A stretch of 64,000 nt of DNA from Saccharomyces uvarum. Taxonomy: Eukaryota > Ascomycota > Saccharomycetes > Saccharomycetales > Saccharomycetaceae. The stretch is taken from NCBI GenBank assembly GCA_947243795.1, contig OX365929.1, positions 434,001-498,000 of the forward strand, in the 5' to 3' direction. Shown in pieces: positions 42,769-53,499 of the stretch; position 1 is the stretch's first letter, and every line of letters starts with the position of its first letter. The notes beneath the pieces were generated by a model. It saw nothing but the letters and a program-made list of their open reading frames with translations, was not told where the DNA came from and did no database searches. The translations under genes were made by a program, and so were the position numbers.

Positions 42769-44193
42769 TTAGTAATAGTTCTCATAATCAAACCTGTCGG
42801 GCATAATCGCTGGCGCTACTACTGTCCAGCCGTAAAGCGCATAACATATCCATGCACTAACGATTTTGACCCAAGAATAAAAGTATGTTCTTCCGACCGG
42901 TATAAAATCTCCTACATCATCCTGAGTCACGTTGATTGTTAACAAAATTGCAATCCACTGTGTCGCCAAAAAGAATATAATATGGAACAAAGTGTAGTTG
43001 TACTTGGTTCCGGTTCTTTCATCATCATTTTGGTTCTCCGTAGCACCTTCAGTCAAAGAAGGTGTTCCCAACCAAGTTGTGTCATATAGGGCACTCTCTG
43101 GTAAAGATCCTTCCTCTACAGCTTGCTTAATAGCCTCGTATCTCAATTGGTTTCTTGTTTGTCCACCTAGCCCCTCGTATTCGATATCATCCCCGAGATA
43201 TATTGCACCATTGGTGTTAGTACCTTGGAAAGCACTATTAGCAGCTGCTCTTGTTGTTGTGTAGGCGATCGCAACAAAAGTAAATAATGAGCCCAGAATA
43301 ATACTAAACTTACGGGTCCCGCTGGATCTAACTAATGGGTTACACATCTTGTCATCTGGTTCGGAAGACATGGCACTCATTGTCAAATAGGTACAGTAAA
43401 CAGACACCATACTGCTTTGGGCCAACCCACTTTTAGGGTTAGCTTCTTGGATTTTAGGATTCACAGATAGGATAAGCGTTAGAACGGTTAAAATTAAGTT
43501 TACGGTTACCGCTGTTTGATTCATATTACACTGTTGGTGACAAAACATAATGTACATAACCACAGTCATAATAATCGACGCAGTATACATGGAAGTTGTT
43601 CCCAGAACCAAAAATCGTTGCCAAAATGAAGAATCTTCGTCTTCTGACTCAACGTGACTAATACACGTTTCAGCCCATTCATGAGCAAAGTCTACCAATA
43701 GTATAAGCCCAACTAGGATGAAAATTGCCCCACTAGGAACTGAGACCCATTTGGAAAAAAAGATATAGAAATCGTTAGGGATAACAAACGATAAAACAAT
43801 GAGGCATAAATACAATATAAATTTTAAGCTCCACCATGAATTTTGGAATGCTGCTCTTACATCATTAGTCGATTTCACTCCCGTTAAAACAGACGCTAGT
43901 ATCAAATGTAAGCATCCTAATGCAAAATTTAACCTATGAACAGTGAAAAAGCCACATTCTCCAGTTCCAGTACATGTCTTGCCCGGCCAAAGTATGGATT
44001 TATTTGCAGAGTACGATATCCATGATATCAATGAGTTTAATAGAAGCCAAACGGCATATAAAAGTCTTGTCCCAAGGGAGGAAGACCCTAATGACGACGC
44101 AGTTTTTGAGACTAAATTGGAGCAGCAGCCTCCAAAACAGGACGCCACAAATGATCCAGCCATACTTACAGGCAGAGAAATTACGGCACCCAT
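42769..44193 (-). CDS. TMS1: Vacuolar SERINC-family membrane protein Tms1
   Basis: Tms1 is the yeast member of the SERINC/TDE1 family. It is a vacuolar membrane protein; animal homologues have been linked to serine incorporation into lipids and to lipid scrambling, but the yeast role is unsettled. The 474-residue product starts with the family signature MGAVISLPVSMAGSFVASCFGGCC and has about ten transmembrane helices, with a Ser/acidic loop in the C-terminal half. Length is one residue more than S. cerevisiae. It is divergent from ARP10, 235 bp apart. Confidence 0.95.
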   Translation of the reverse strand: MGAVISLPVSMAGSFVASCFGGCCSNLVSKTASSLGSSSLGTRLLYAVWLLLNSLISWISYSANKSILWPGKTCTGTGECGFFTVHRLNFALGCLHLILASVLTGVKSTNDVRAAFQNSWWSLKFILYLCLIVLSFVIPNDFYIFFSKWVSVPSGAIFILVGLILLVDFAHEWAETCISHVESEDEDSSFWQRFLVLGTTSMYTASIIMTVVMYIMFCHQQCNMNQTAVTVNLILTVLTLILSVNPKIQEANPKSGLAQSSMVSVYCTYLTMSAMSSEPDDKMCNPLVRSSGTRKFSIILGSLFTFVAIAYTTTRAAANSAFQGTNTNGAIYLGDDIEYEGLGGQTRNQLRYEAIKQAVEEGSLPESALYDTTWLGTPSLTEGATENQNDDERTGTKYNYTLFHIIFFLATQWIAILLTINVTQDDVGDFIPVGRTYFYSWVKIVSAWICYALYGWTVVAPAIMPDRFDYENYY

Positions 44194-44428
44194 GATATGT
44201 TACAGAATTTTCTTGATAGGTTTCGATATGGAAATGGTCTTTGTAAAGAGTAATAATAATTACTGTTGACTCCTTGATGAGACGCGAATAATTAAAAATG
44301 GTTCATTTTTTGTTAAAGTTTACTTATCCGAACTTGCACAATTCCGGAAATATACAACAAAATGTTGAAATAACAAACGCAGTGAAAAGAAAAGGAAAAC
44401 GTCAGTTCAAAAATGCTCTGAGGCCAAA

Positions 44429-45274
44429 ATGTCCGATAGCATTGTGATAGCTTATTTGGGAGCCAGTAAAATTGAGATTGGAAGAAGTGATCTTCCGTGC
44501 CCACAAGAAATTACAGCTTGGAAAACAGAGACTATTGATAAGGAGAATGAACAAGAATTAAAAAAGATATTTGAAAATTATTTTCAAACATATGACTACT
44601 TAAAAAAGGAGGAAACACACGTTTTAATACTGGAAGGTATATTTATTTCTGTAGCTGAAAAGAGAATTATTTGTGGCATTATATTAAAAGAGTTAGGATG
44701 CGCTTATGTGTCATTTATTCCCAGAGTCCTCATGTATTGTCTGTCATGTGATGTTATGAATGCGTTAGTCATAGACGTAGGTACAAATTCCACTACATGT
44801 GTGCCCATCTTTGACCTTCGACCTCTGCAAAAGTACATAAGGTATTCAAAAAGGGATAAAAGGCGCCATTTACTGGATGATACTCTCTCCAGCTGCCCTT
44901 ACACGCCAGTATTCTTTAAAAAAGAATACGACCCTAAAGATTATGAAGACGATGAAATTCCTGTTATAAATCTTGCAAAATACATCGTAGATTCACTTCC
45001 GATTGACTTAAGGAAGCCTTTAAGGGAAAACATCATTGTAGTAAACGTCGAAGAAAAATACAAAACAGCGATAAAAGCTTTGTTCAAGCAGCACATGGAT
45101 GAATCTAGTATTCGACTATCTAATGATTACTGGCGTGGTGCTTCTATATATGCCCAGAAAATCTTGCATGCTAAAGAAGAAAACGTGGTAGGAGTAGGAA
45201 AAGACGAGTTTCAAAATAATCTTCACATTGCTCCAGATTGGTTTGACTTTTACTTTAGAACCGGAATAAAATGA
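44429..45274 (+). CDS. ARP10: Actin-related protein Arp10, dynactin subunit
   Basis: Arp10 caps the pointed end of the short Arp1 filament of dynactin, which works with dynein in spindle positioning. The 281-residue protein is a shortened, fast-evolving actin fold. Recognisable parts are the N-terminal IAYLGASKIEIG strand, the phosphate-loop-like DVGTNSTTCVPIFD (about residues 113-126) and the C-terminal IAPDWFDFYFRTG. S. cerevisiae Arp10 has 284 residues and a slightly different end. Confidence 0.9.
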   Translation: MSDSIVIAYLGASKIEIGRSDLPCPQEITAWKTETIDKENEQELKKIFENYFQTYDYLKKEETHVLILEGIFISVAEKRIICGIILKELGCAYVSFIPRVLMYCLSCDVMNALVIDVGTNSTTCVPIFDLRPLQKYIRYSKRDKRRHLLDDTLSSCPYTPVFFKKEYDPKDYEDDEIPVINLAKYIVDSLPIDLRKPLRENIIVVNVEEKYKTAIKALFKQHMDESSIRLSNDYWRGASIYAQKILHAKEENVVGVGKDEFQNNLHIAPDWFDFYFRTGIK

Positions 45275-45414
45275 ACATATAAATGTCGATCAATTGTATA
45301 TAGCAGAATAAAGACAATCAGTTTCCATACACTGTTATATCCTTTACATTATAAAGTATTTTATGAGCTTTACTGTTTTCTTGCGAAACAAAAAAAGATA
45401 TGAATAACAAAAAA

Positions 45415-45488
45415 TGGTCTCTAGCGGGATCGAACCGCTGATCCCCGCGTTATTAGCACGGTGCCTTAACCAACTGGGCCAAGAGACC
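45415..45488 (-). tRNA. tI(AAU): tRNA-Ile (anticodon AAT)
   Basis: A 74-nt minus-strand cloverleaf starts GGTCTCT and ends AGAGACC plus discriminator A. The anticodon loop CTAATAA gives AAT (read as IAU), decoding AUU/AUC/AUA-type isoleucine codons by wobble. The B-box GGTTCGATCCC is present. A T6 tract follows the 3' end (A's at 45409-45414 on the plus strand). There is no intron. Confidence 0.97.
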
Positions 45489-45601
45489 AAGGATTTATGT
45501 TAGAATCTTGTTTATTGTTGGGGGTAGTAATATAGTAATAATATACGCACTTCATTTTAAAGGTTTACAAATTTTGCATTCTAGATATATAGGTAAACCT
45601 G

Positions 45602-45962
45602 TAAGATTTAATGATGAATTTTGGGGTTTAATTTTGGTTAAAAGTGATAAAATTAAGGATAAGAACTATACTTGAAGTTTTTTCTTATGGATTTAGGAAC
45701 CGACAAAGAATTTAACAGTTTTATTTAATACTATACATTTTTCAATATTTTTTATGTGACTTACTTCATTGATTCTATTACATTACCAGTCCTTACATTT
45801 CAGATTCTATCAGATTAGATAACGATTTGAGTCTTATTTTACCGCCTTTGTGATTTATATCTCATCTCCTAACACCATGTATATTAATAACCCAATAACA
45901 TGAATAAAGGTTTCAATCTGTTATAATAGTAATAGGTCGGCAATAGTTGATTCTTGATGCAA
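45602..45962 (-). mobile_element. Degenerate Ty1/Ty2-type delta LTR
   Basis: Read on the minus strand, this stretch lines up with the delta LTR along most of its length, with many substitutions and small indels. Matching plus-strand blocks include GATGAATTTTGGGG, CTTGAAGTT, ATGGATTTAGGAA, TTCATTGATTCTATTACATT and TCATCTCCTAACACC, ending at AATAGTTGATTCTTGATGCAA. The ends are too worn to define a target-site duplication. It starts about 115 bp upstream of the 5' end of the tRNA-Ile gene, a typical Ty1-family insertion site. The boundaries are approximate. Confidence 0.75.
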
Positions 45963-46406
45963 CTAATTATTTCTGGTAAACGCAAACAACAAAATGGGAT
46001 AATCCTGTGTAACTTATCACCTAGAACTAATCTGACCTCCATTTAATAGGTTGTGTATATGAAAATCGGAATTTGTACAGGTTGGATCACCCCCGATTAA
46101 GCAAAATTCTACAATTATTGTCGTTACCTTCACTTTTCTACATTTGAAAATCGAAGCAAGCAAGCCTAATTCTAAGTTGAATTTACAAAGTATGCTTTAC
46201 TTAGTGGTACTCCAATTGAGAGAAAACAACTGTCATTGAAGCTCGTCGTATTTTTATGTCACTAGGGAAACGCAACCAATTTGCAACGCAGTTTACCAGA
46301 AAGTCGATCAGGCTACATAAAAGCTAGATATTTCTAGCATATCCATACACTAAATATAATTGCTCCGTGTTTGTTTGTTTCGTTTTTACAAGATCGAATA
46401 ACCGAG

Positions 46407-48425
46407 TCACTCGACTTTAACTCTAGAATAAATATTTCTAATGAATATCATGCTACTGAAAAAGCCAATCGCCCCTGTGACGACACAACATAGCGCAGAT
46501 ATAATGAATGAATATCCCACATATAGTACAATTGTAACAAATCCACCAAGCTTAAATTTGGTAAATAATATTGCATGGATAAACATATAAACCGAACATC
46601 CCAACCCACCAATAATAAAACTTCTCCATTGCCATAACCAATTCTCCAAACATAATGAATGATACGTGATCAAAATGGTTACCAATGAGGTTGCTAACGT
46701 TAACAACAAAAATGAAAAGAGCAAAAAACCAAACATATAAAAAATTTTGTTGAACCATAAACTGGAGTAAATGAAATATAATTCAACGGCTATGGAACCA
46801 AAAGAGAAAATACCAGCAATAAGGGTTGCCTGTATTGTCCTTAAGTACCAAGGCTGGCGTGGACTTTGTCTAGCAATCTGGTTTGTTTTTGTTGGATGTT
46901 CATCCCAGTTACACCTCTTGTGGGCAAGATATGAACCAGAAAACGACAATGGAATAGATACCGAAAACCATAGGAAGATTATGAAGAGCAGCGTTCTTGC
47001 TGGGATTACACCTGAAGAATTTGCAAATAATAAGAAGAAATTCATTGCTACAATTAGTAAAAAAATTGCACCAGGAAGCAAGATTGGTGTAATTATCAAA
47101 TTAGCTTTCCAATAAGGTCCATGGAAAAACTTATAGACACCCATCGAAGTATAAGAACCTACGAACCCAAATAATGCGTAAAGAACAAACATTACGGTTG
47201 GCAAAGAACCTCTTGAAGCCGGTGATACGAGGCCCAATGCAGCAAAGAAAATGCTACATATGATCATCAAAAATAATTGAAAACCTGAACCTACAAGCAC
47301 AGATAGCACCATTGATTTAGGTGGTGTTTTAAATACATCACCATGACCTAATTTCCAACCAGCATCCTCATGAAATACATTATCTAGGTTAAGTTCGTTA
47401 TAACGGGCAAAATCACTCTTCACAGCCCGAAGTATAGAGTGAATGACCACAGATGATAGTAAAATAACGATGATGGAGAAAATTATTAAAGAAAACCATT
47501 GAATTTGCGGATCATAAACATGTAGATACTTATCCCACCTGGTAGCCCAAACTGTATCAGAAGCAATGAATTTGACGGAATACGTAAAATAAACGTCATT
47601 ATCCTTATCTTCGACTAGCGTTAATGGCTCACCCGTCGTAGAACAGGCGCCAGGTGAGGACCTTTCAATGGATACGGGGTTCACAGTAACGCCGACAACA
47701 CGATAATTGTCGTTTCCACGATCATGAAACTCCACCTGAATGTCAAAATGATTGACGAAATGTGTTAATTCTATAGTTTGAACTAGATTAGGCCTTATGT
47801 TCTTGGGCTCTCTGGCATCTAATGTAGCGCCTGCTTTAGAGTCCTCTGAATTCAATTCTTCCATTGTACTAGGGATTATTTCACCGCCAACAGTTTGTTT
47901 GACATCTGTAAAACCTAAATCAAATCCCGTACCGTAATAGTTTGTCTTTGTTCTGCTATCGTAAACGTTCCTTGCTGCTGGCAATCCATCAACGAGCCAG
48001 TTTTGGAAAAACCCATTTTTAATCAACGTATTAATGAACTTGGCATCTTTCCCTGGAATTGTATTTTTACAAAGAGCGACACATTCTTTATCCTCTAGCA
48101 TCTTCAATTGGAACGGAGAGTTGTAAATCCTATCACCAAATATGACTGAACCTAGCGACTCAGGCTGTTTTTCGACATGCTCTGGTTTACAAAAATGAAA
48201 TTTGTCATTATAGTAATCATAGGAATAAAGGAAATTCTCTTTATTACTTGAAACATCCTTACCGTTCTCATCTTTACGCTGAAAGTAAATTGATGGGGTT
48301 AAACGATTAACCAGAAGCGGGATTTCATCGTTAGCGTGATATGTGGTAGGGGATACACCAGGTAAAGAGAATGCCTTAGCTACAGCGATGTATAAAAAAA
48401 GCGCCAACCAAATACTCTCCCTCAT
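46407..48425 (-). CDS. TMN2: TM9-superfamily (nonaspanin) protein Tmn2
   Basis: Tmn2 is a transmembrane-9 family protein of the Golgi/endosome system, with overlapping roles with Emp70 (Tmn1) and Tmn3 in copper balance, adhesion and filamentous growth. The 672-residue product starts MRESIWLALFLYIAVAKAF, a cleavable signal peptide. The frame stays open 14 codons upstream, but starting here gives exactly the S. cerevisiae length and a proper signal peptide. A long lumenal domain (about 20-300) contains YYNDKFHFC and NHFDIQVEFHDRG. Nine membrane spans follow, ending in a short tail (SRVKVE) with a basic Golgi-retention type signal. Confidence 0.95.
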   Translation of the reverse strand: MRESIWLALFLYIAVAKAFSLPGVSPTTYHANDEIPLLVNRLTPSIYFQRKDENGKDVSSNKENFLYSYDYYNDKFHFCKPEHVEKQPESLGSVIFGDRIYNSPFQLKMLEDKECVALCKNTIPGKDAKFINTLIKNGFFQNWLVDGLPAARNVYDSRTKTNYYGTGFDLGFTDVKQTVGGEIIPSTMEELNSEDSKAGATLDAREPKNIRPNLVQTIELTHFVNHFDIQVEFHDRGNDNYRVVGVTVNPVSIERSSPGACSTTGEPLTLVEDKDNDVYFTYSVKFIASDTVWATRWDKYLHVYDPQIQWFSLIIFSIIVILLSSVVIHSILRAVKSDFARYNELNLDNVFHEDAGWKLGHGDVFKTPPKSMVLSVLVGSGFQLFLMIICSIFFAALGLVSPASRGSLPTVMFVLYALFGFVGSYTSMGVYKFFHGPYWKANLIITPILLPGAIFLLIVAMNFFLLFANSSGVIPARTLLFIIFLWFSVSIPLSFSGSYLAHKRCNWDEHPTKTNQIARQSPRQPWYLRTIQATLIAGIFSFGSIAVELYFIYSSLWFNKIFYMFGFLLFSFLLLTLATSLVTILITYHSLCLENWLWQWRSFIIGGLGCSVYMFIHAILFTKFKLGGFVTIVLYVGYSFIISALCCVVTGAIGFFSSMIFIRNIYSRVKVE

Positions 48426-48666
48426 TACTGAATGTTGGCTGAGTATATGTACCAACGAAAAGGCCACCTCTTTTCTTATTATATGTTAGGGTTCTAAACA
48501 GCACTACTTTATTCAACTGTAAATAAAAAGCTCGTATTATTTCTTCGGACAAAGTCAAGTAGAATATCAGAAAGGCTAATGAATGGACAGGCACTGAGTT
48601 GAGTAGCCCCATACAAAGAGCCGTTTCTTATAGATCAGGTTATTACAGAATTCAATTTGGGGAATA

Positions 48667-50754
48667 ATGGTTTTTTCGTATGAGCACTATATGAATTTAC
48701 TTTTCCATTTGGATCATAGTAGAGAGACGGTGCCTCCAGAGATTGCGAAGAGAATAGTTTCCAATGCCATAGCTCCAGTGATAACAGTAACTTCCACCCC
48801 ACTTTTTGACAAACATATCCAAGAAGTGTACAGTGTTGACTCTCTGTATATGCTGTTACGATTCTTTGGTGGCTGTGTTTCTGATAGAGATCAAGCAAAT
48901 GAAGGAAAATTTGAACAGGATGAACAAAATGCAAGTGCCTCGATAGAGTCATCTTCAAAAAATCAAAATTTAGGAGTACCCAGTGTATTGAAAAGAGGAA
49001 GCCGCAGTAGATCAAACAGTCTCTTCCAGAGAGATTCAACCCAATCGCAATATGTCAGGTTTACAAGACCGTTGGCGGATCTGATCGAAACGAGAGATAC
49101 TAATGACATGCTGTTTAATTACCATTCTTTGGAGGTGTTTCTAGACAACTATCTAAAATTAGTAGCAGGAAACACTGATGAAAAAGTTCCCCATGATCTT
49201 TTAAAAAAGTCGATTTACCATAGTTTTTTTTCGTTAGCCATTTCTTCAACAAATAACTTATCGCCTTACGAAACCTTTAATCATCCAATTCTTTCTTTGA
49301 TTGCTTTAGATATATCATACGGAGAAGTATATGAGGACGCAAGGGATCTTTTAGTAAACTTTAAAAATCTCAATCACAATACCGAAAACTTTCCTATTTT
49401 CATGAATACGAATGAAATGCTTCCAGTTTTTTTACTATGCTATAATGACGAATCTCAAGAAGAGTTTGAAAAATGTCAGGCTTTGGCCAAAAAATTAAAA
49501 AAGCAGCTGTTTGTAGAGAGTATTTTATTGCCTCTCTGGAAGGATTCCTTCGTTGACGCTGAAAACTCAAATATACAATTGCATCAACCAGTTATGTCAT
49601 CGCTTGAAGAAATCCTATTTTTTCTGCGGGCCCCAACTCAAACAAAGCTTTCACTACCTTTGATAAATTCAATCTATGATATGCTTGATTATTTGGTTTA
49701 TGATTTAATGATACCATTTATGAAGAGGAAAATCTCATTTTGGGAAGAGACAATTTTACAGCCAAGAAAATCGTTGTTCAATGGTGCAAAATTTTTCAAA
49801 AAATTTATGAATAAAGCCCCTGTCAACGGCAATCACCAGCACAACTCCTTGGCGAGAGATAGTCAAGGAAACGAGTACTTCGCATCTTCATCTTCAGAAT
49901 TTTTAATGAGAAAATTAGCAGATTGGTCTATGATGCTATCCGACTTCAAAACTGCTTATTCTACGTATGAATCACTTATGGATGATTTAGATGCGTTTCC
50001 CAAATATTTGGCCTCGTGCATTGAATGGTGCGCAGTATCATTGCTGATGGGTGCACAAAGTATAGTTACAGTGAAAATGATCAAAAATGATATAAATCCA
50101 TTAATTGAGAGAGCTTTGGCCACATACGAAAATTGCTCGCATATGCAGCGTCGTAATAGCAAAGAGCTGACATCTTCAAACGTTGTGGAGCCGGTACTTT
50201 CATATGAGACACGTTGTATGATCTTGGCATCTGAGTTGTTTTTATCCTTAAGTGATACGTGGACTTCTACACCTTACGCTATTCAATATTTGGAAACGAT
50301 TCTAGATGAGTGCAAGTTGGGGCCTTGCTCACAAATAATGGTTTGGGAGAGACTCAGTGACTGTTATAATTTGAGAGTCGACCCTAGAGTTAAACATAAA
50401 GTTGGAGTTATGAAAAAGAGTGTTAAGAATACTGAGGATCTCCGAAATGACGATGAGTATGATACATATCATTTCACAGAAGAAGACATATTATCAGAAG
50501 GGCTAACAAGAAGACGCAAAGCCGCTTTCTTCAGGTTGATAGCGGCCAAGAAATGGGCGGAACAAAAACAATGGAGACAGGTTTCTTGGTGTTTGAAGGA
50601 TATCGAAAACACGTATTCAGAGATCGATTTTTTACATGGTGACGGTTTAATTTTGAGTAATTTGAAAAGCCAGTTAAATTCAAAGGATGTCGATTCGGCA
50701 CCAACACCGACCGAAAAGAATCCTACGAAGACGAGCATCAATTTTATTGAATGA
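48667..50754 (+). CDS. TRS85: TRAPPIII subunit Trs85
   Basis: Trs85 (also Gsg1) is the subunit that defines TRAPPIII, the exchange-factor complex for the Rab GTPase Ypt1 in autophagy and Golgi traffic. The 695-residue soluble protein has the family N-terminus (IAKRIVSNAIAPVITVTSTPLFDKHI), a variable Ser-rich insert (about 85-125) and an all-helical C-terminal repeat-like half with KLADWSMMLSDFKTAYSTYESL. It is divergent from TMN2 (241 bp) and convergent with YDR109C. S. cerevisiae Trs85 has 698 residues. Confidence 0.95.
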   Translation: MVFSYEHYMNLLFHLDHSRETVPPEIAKRIVSNAIAPVITVTSTPLFDKHIQEVYSVDSLYMLLRFFGGCVSDRDQANEGKFEQDEQNASASIESSSKNQNLGVPSVLKRGSRSRSNSLFQRDSTQSQYVRFTRPLADLIETRDTNDMLFNYHSLEVFLDNYLKLVAGNTDEKVPHDLLKKSIYHSFFSLAISSTNNLSPYETFNHPILSLIALDISYGEVYEDARDLLVNFKNLNHNTENFPIFMNTNEMLPVFLLCYNDESQEEFEKCQALAKKLKKQLFVESILLPLWKDSFVDAENSNIQLHQPVMSSLEEILFFLRAPTQTKLSLPLINSIYDMLDYLVYDLMIPFMKRKISFWEETILQPRKSLFNGAKFFKKFMNKAPVNGNHQHNSLARDSQGNEYFASSSSEFLMRKLADWSMMLSDFKTAYSTYESLMDDLDAFPKYLASCIEWCAVSLLMGAQSIVTVKMIKNDINPLIERALATYENCSHMQRRNSKELTSSNVVEPVLSYETRCMILASELFLSLSDTWTSTPYAIQYLETILDECKLGPCSQIMVWERLSDCYNLRVDPRVKHKVGVMKKSVKNTEDLRNDDEYDTYHFTEEDILSEGLTRRRKAAFFRLIAAKKWAEQKQWRQVSWCLKDIENTYSEIDFLHGDGLILSNLKSQLNSKDVDSAPTPTEKNPTKTSINFIE

Positions 50755-50926
50755 ATATTTTTGTATAGAAAAGTAATATTTCTGAGTATAAATCTATGTA
50801 TAAACTTTATAGAGTGTTTTTATAAACAATTGTCGTTTTAGTTTCTGAGTAGATGTAAGTACTTCATATGCCTTTGTTTCAGACCATTTTCCCAAGCTGC
50901 CAGGGGCTAAGCAAAAAAATACATGG

Positions 50927-53059
50927 CTACTTTGACTTATTTACCAAAGGAATTTCGACTCTATCTACCATATTTCTATATTTTATCTGATTTTCAGCCA
51001 TATCAAGGAAAATTTGATATTTTGTATCAAGAAGGATTCTATCGGGATGTGTTTTATTGTTGGGATTAACAACTTTCGCTTCGCCCGTTAATTCTTGCAT
51101 AACTTTCCATAGAAGATCTGTACTATTGCACCTTTCCTTTTGTAGCCCTCCTATTACTGTGGAAATTGAAGTATCCTTATCATTTTTAGCAGAGACCACA
51201 ACATGTAATGGTCGCTCAACTATTGGGGAAATATGGCTATTCAGTGTTGCGGGTATATTTGAAATATAATTTGGTGTTGAATGAAGAGGTGAAACATCAA
51301 TTGCTAAGTTCTGGTCTTCTCCTGATAAGTTTTGAATCGGTTGGTATGAGTCATTAAAGACCTTTTCTGTTTGCGACAAAGAAGATCTTCTAGTTTGAGA
51401 AATCGTCTTTTCATTAGCCGGATCAAAGGCCTTGCTTGCAGCAGCTCCAAGTAAAGCAGAACCAAATACAACTGCAGCGTCAATGTATCGTGGAATCATT
51501 ATCGGTAGACCAGTGCAATCTGCTAACAATCGCATCAATAAGCCATTTCTACATTGCCCACCTGACATAAAAATAGCATCGATCTTATGACCATCTTCTA
51601 ACATTGCCTCGATTATTTGTCTTGTTTGCTGTGATATAAATTCACAGGCACCCAAATAGGTTACCGCCAAATCTTCAACTGAGTTATCCATAGACTGCCC
51701 TATAATGCAAGCACGCATATTTGGATCTGCTATAGGTGACCGATTTCCGTGATAATCACCATAAAAAAAGAAGTGCTTGGCTAGGGATACAACAGACCTC
51801 TCGTTGCGTTTCCGTACCAAAGTTTCTAGCATTGAGTTTAAGTATTCAAACATTGATTTACTAGCTGCATCCGCCAATTGAGACAGTTCCGTAAAAGCTG
51901 GATGCGTTTTTATCACATGTGCTAAAAGAGCACCTGTACAGCTCTGCCCTCCTTCGGCAGTCCAAAAGTTTTTTCCAAGAACGTCTTTGTAAGGTCCCCA
52001 AACACCATGAACGAATATTGGATCTTTTGATAACAAGATATGGCAGGTGGATGTACCAGCAACAGCAGCTAGCCTTCCGATTGCACTATTAAAATCATTT
52101 TTCTGATCTTCATTTTCCGAAAGGCCTGGGATTGCAGAACTTGGCTTGGCTGCTACAGTCCCAACCCAGCCCGCATATGCATCAATAATTCCCGAACCTA
52201 CTCTGCAATGCTGCGTCAAACCTAGTTCACAGGCGGATTTTACATCTAGTAAACCAACGCATTCACCGGCGCTTAAAAAGTTTTTTTTATTCCTTAACGA
52301 CCCACCTAGTCTTTCAAAATCGTTTGTTGTAAGTTCTGAAAGACCAACTGAGTTTAAAAATTCTTCAGACCAGCCCAATTTTGAGCCTTCAACACCTGCT
52401 GGTAAAAACCCTTGTTTACAAACGGCAGAACAGAATGATCTGTTTTCTCTACCAGTAGCTTTGAACGTCAAGTAATCTGGGAGGTTAAAAAATTTGCAAT
52501 CTTTGAAAATTTTAGTTTCCAAATTGTTCTTCAACCATTTGATTTTAGGAATATCCATTTCAACAGACATCTGCCCTCCGACATATTTCAGACACTTATC
52601 TCCGGTGGAGTTAATTTCCTCAGTTTCCTTCATCGCTCTATGATCCATCCATAATATAATATTCTGGTCATTGTTACTAAAATCAGGCCCCACAGCAACT
52701 TCTTTCAAATCAGTAGCCGATACAACTACCAAGGAACAAGTCGCATCGAAGCCAATACCATGAACGTTTTTTGGATCAACTTCTGATTCTTGTAAAACCG
52801 CTTTTACACAATGGCAAACAACATCCCAAATTTCTTTCGAAGATTGGGTAATAAAATTAGACCTTACTTCTTCCCTTTTGATGGGCTTTTCTGCTAAGGA
52901 CAAAATTTTACCAAAGTGGTCAATAACACACGCCCTTGCAGAGCCTGTTCCTACATCTACACCAACATAAAATTTGGCTTGGGAGTCTTCCAGGAAAGTT
53001 TGAGATAACAGTTTGTTCCGTGACGGTAGTACTCCTGAATAGGATGTTTTTAATGGCAT
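50927..53059 (-). CDS. FGGY-family carbohydrate kinase (YDR109C)
   Basis: This is the orthologue of S. cerevisiae YDR109C, a ribulokinase/FGGY-family kinase of ill-defined physiological role; homologues phosphorylate D-ribulose or related sugars. The 710-residue product has the actin/hexokinase-type phosphate-1 motif FYVGVDVGTGSARACVID near the N-terminus, the second FGGY lobe with FMSGGQCRNGLLMRLLADCTG (adenosine-binding), and an added Ser-rich C-terminal tail. The Met at 53059 (MPLKTSYSGV) was chosen because the homology starts there; 19 further open codons lie upstream. S. cerevisiae YDR109C has 715 residues. Confidence 0.92.
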   Translation of the reverse strand: MPLKTSYSGVLPSRNKLLSQTFLEDSQAKFYVGVDVGTGSARACVIDHFGKILSLAEKPIKREEVRSNFITQSSKEIWDVVCHCVKAVLQESEVDPKNVHGIGFDATCSLVVVSATDLKEVAVGPDFSNNDQNIILWMDHRAMKETEEINSTGDKCLKYVGGQMSVEMDIPKIKWLKNNLETKIFKDCKFFNLPDYLTFKATGRENRSFCSAVCKQGFLPAGVEGSKLGWSEEFLNSVGLSELTTNDFERLGGSLRNKKNFLSAGECVGLLDVKSACELGLTQHCRVGSGIIDAYAGWVGTVAAKPSSAIPGLSENEDQKNDFNSAIGRLAAVAGTSTCHILLSKDPIFVHGVWGPYKDVLGKNFWTAEGGQSCTGALLAHVIKTHPAFTELSQLADAASKSMFEYLNSMLETLVRKRNERSVVSLAKHFFFYGDYHGNRSPIADPNMRACIIGQSMDNSVEDLAVTYLGACEFISQQTRQIIEAMLEDGHKIDAIFMSGGQCRNGLLMRLLADCTGLPIMIPRYIDAAVVFGSALLGAAASKAFDPANEKTISQTRRSSLSQTEKVFNDSYQPIQNLSGEDQNLAIDVSPLHSTPNYISNIPATLNSHISPIVERPLHVVVSAKNDKDTSISTVIGGLQKERCNSTDLLWKVMQELTGEAKVVNPNNKTHPDRILLDTKYQIFLDMAENQIKYRNMVDRVEIPLVNKSK

Positions 53060-53499
53060 CTTGCTCTGGAGTTTCTTATCTCTGTATACATTCGTCAACG
53101 TAATAACAAAAGCCAAATTGCATATTTTACAACTTTCGATAGTGCTCAGTGGTCTGGGTGTGCAGATTTGTATAGATACCGCTAACTATCGATCAAGGGG
53201 CCGTAGTCCCTCGACATGAGTAAGCTTTTTCCACATTGTAAACCAGCTGTATCAGAGTACAGGGATGAAACTAAAATATCCACTACAAAGTTTACCAAGA
53301 GTAGGATCACTTCTTTCTTTTTGATGAATCGTCAACCAGAACTATTTACACGAAAGTATCTAATTTTTCACTTTTTCGCGGTAAGGTGGGAAAAAGAAAA
53401 AATTGCAAAATGATTCCTCATCGCATAAATGTGTCTTGGCTAGTTGATTCAAGCATCCAAAGAAGATCATCTCCACAAGAGCATACAGAAAACGATAAA

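Larger units (their letters stand above)
45275..46406. other. ARP10-TMN2 intergenic region
   Basis: The region holds tRNA-Ile (45415-45488) and a decayed delta LTR (about 45602-45962). From 45963 to 46406, the TMN2 3' flank, I see no feature. Confidence 0.5.
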
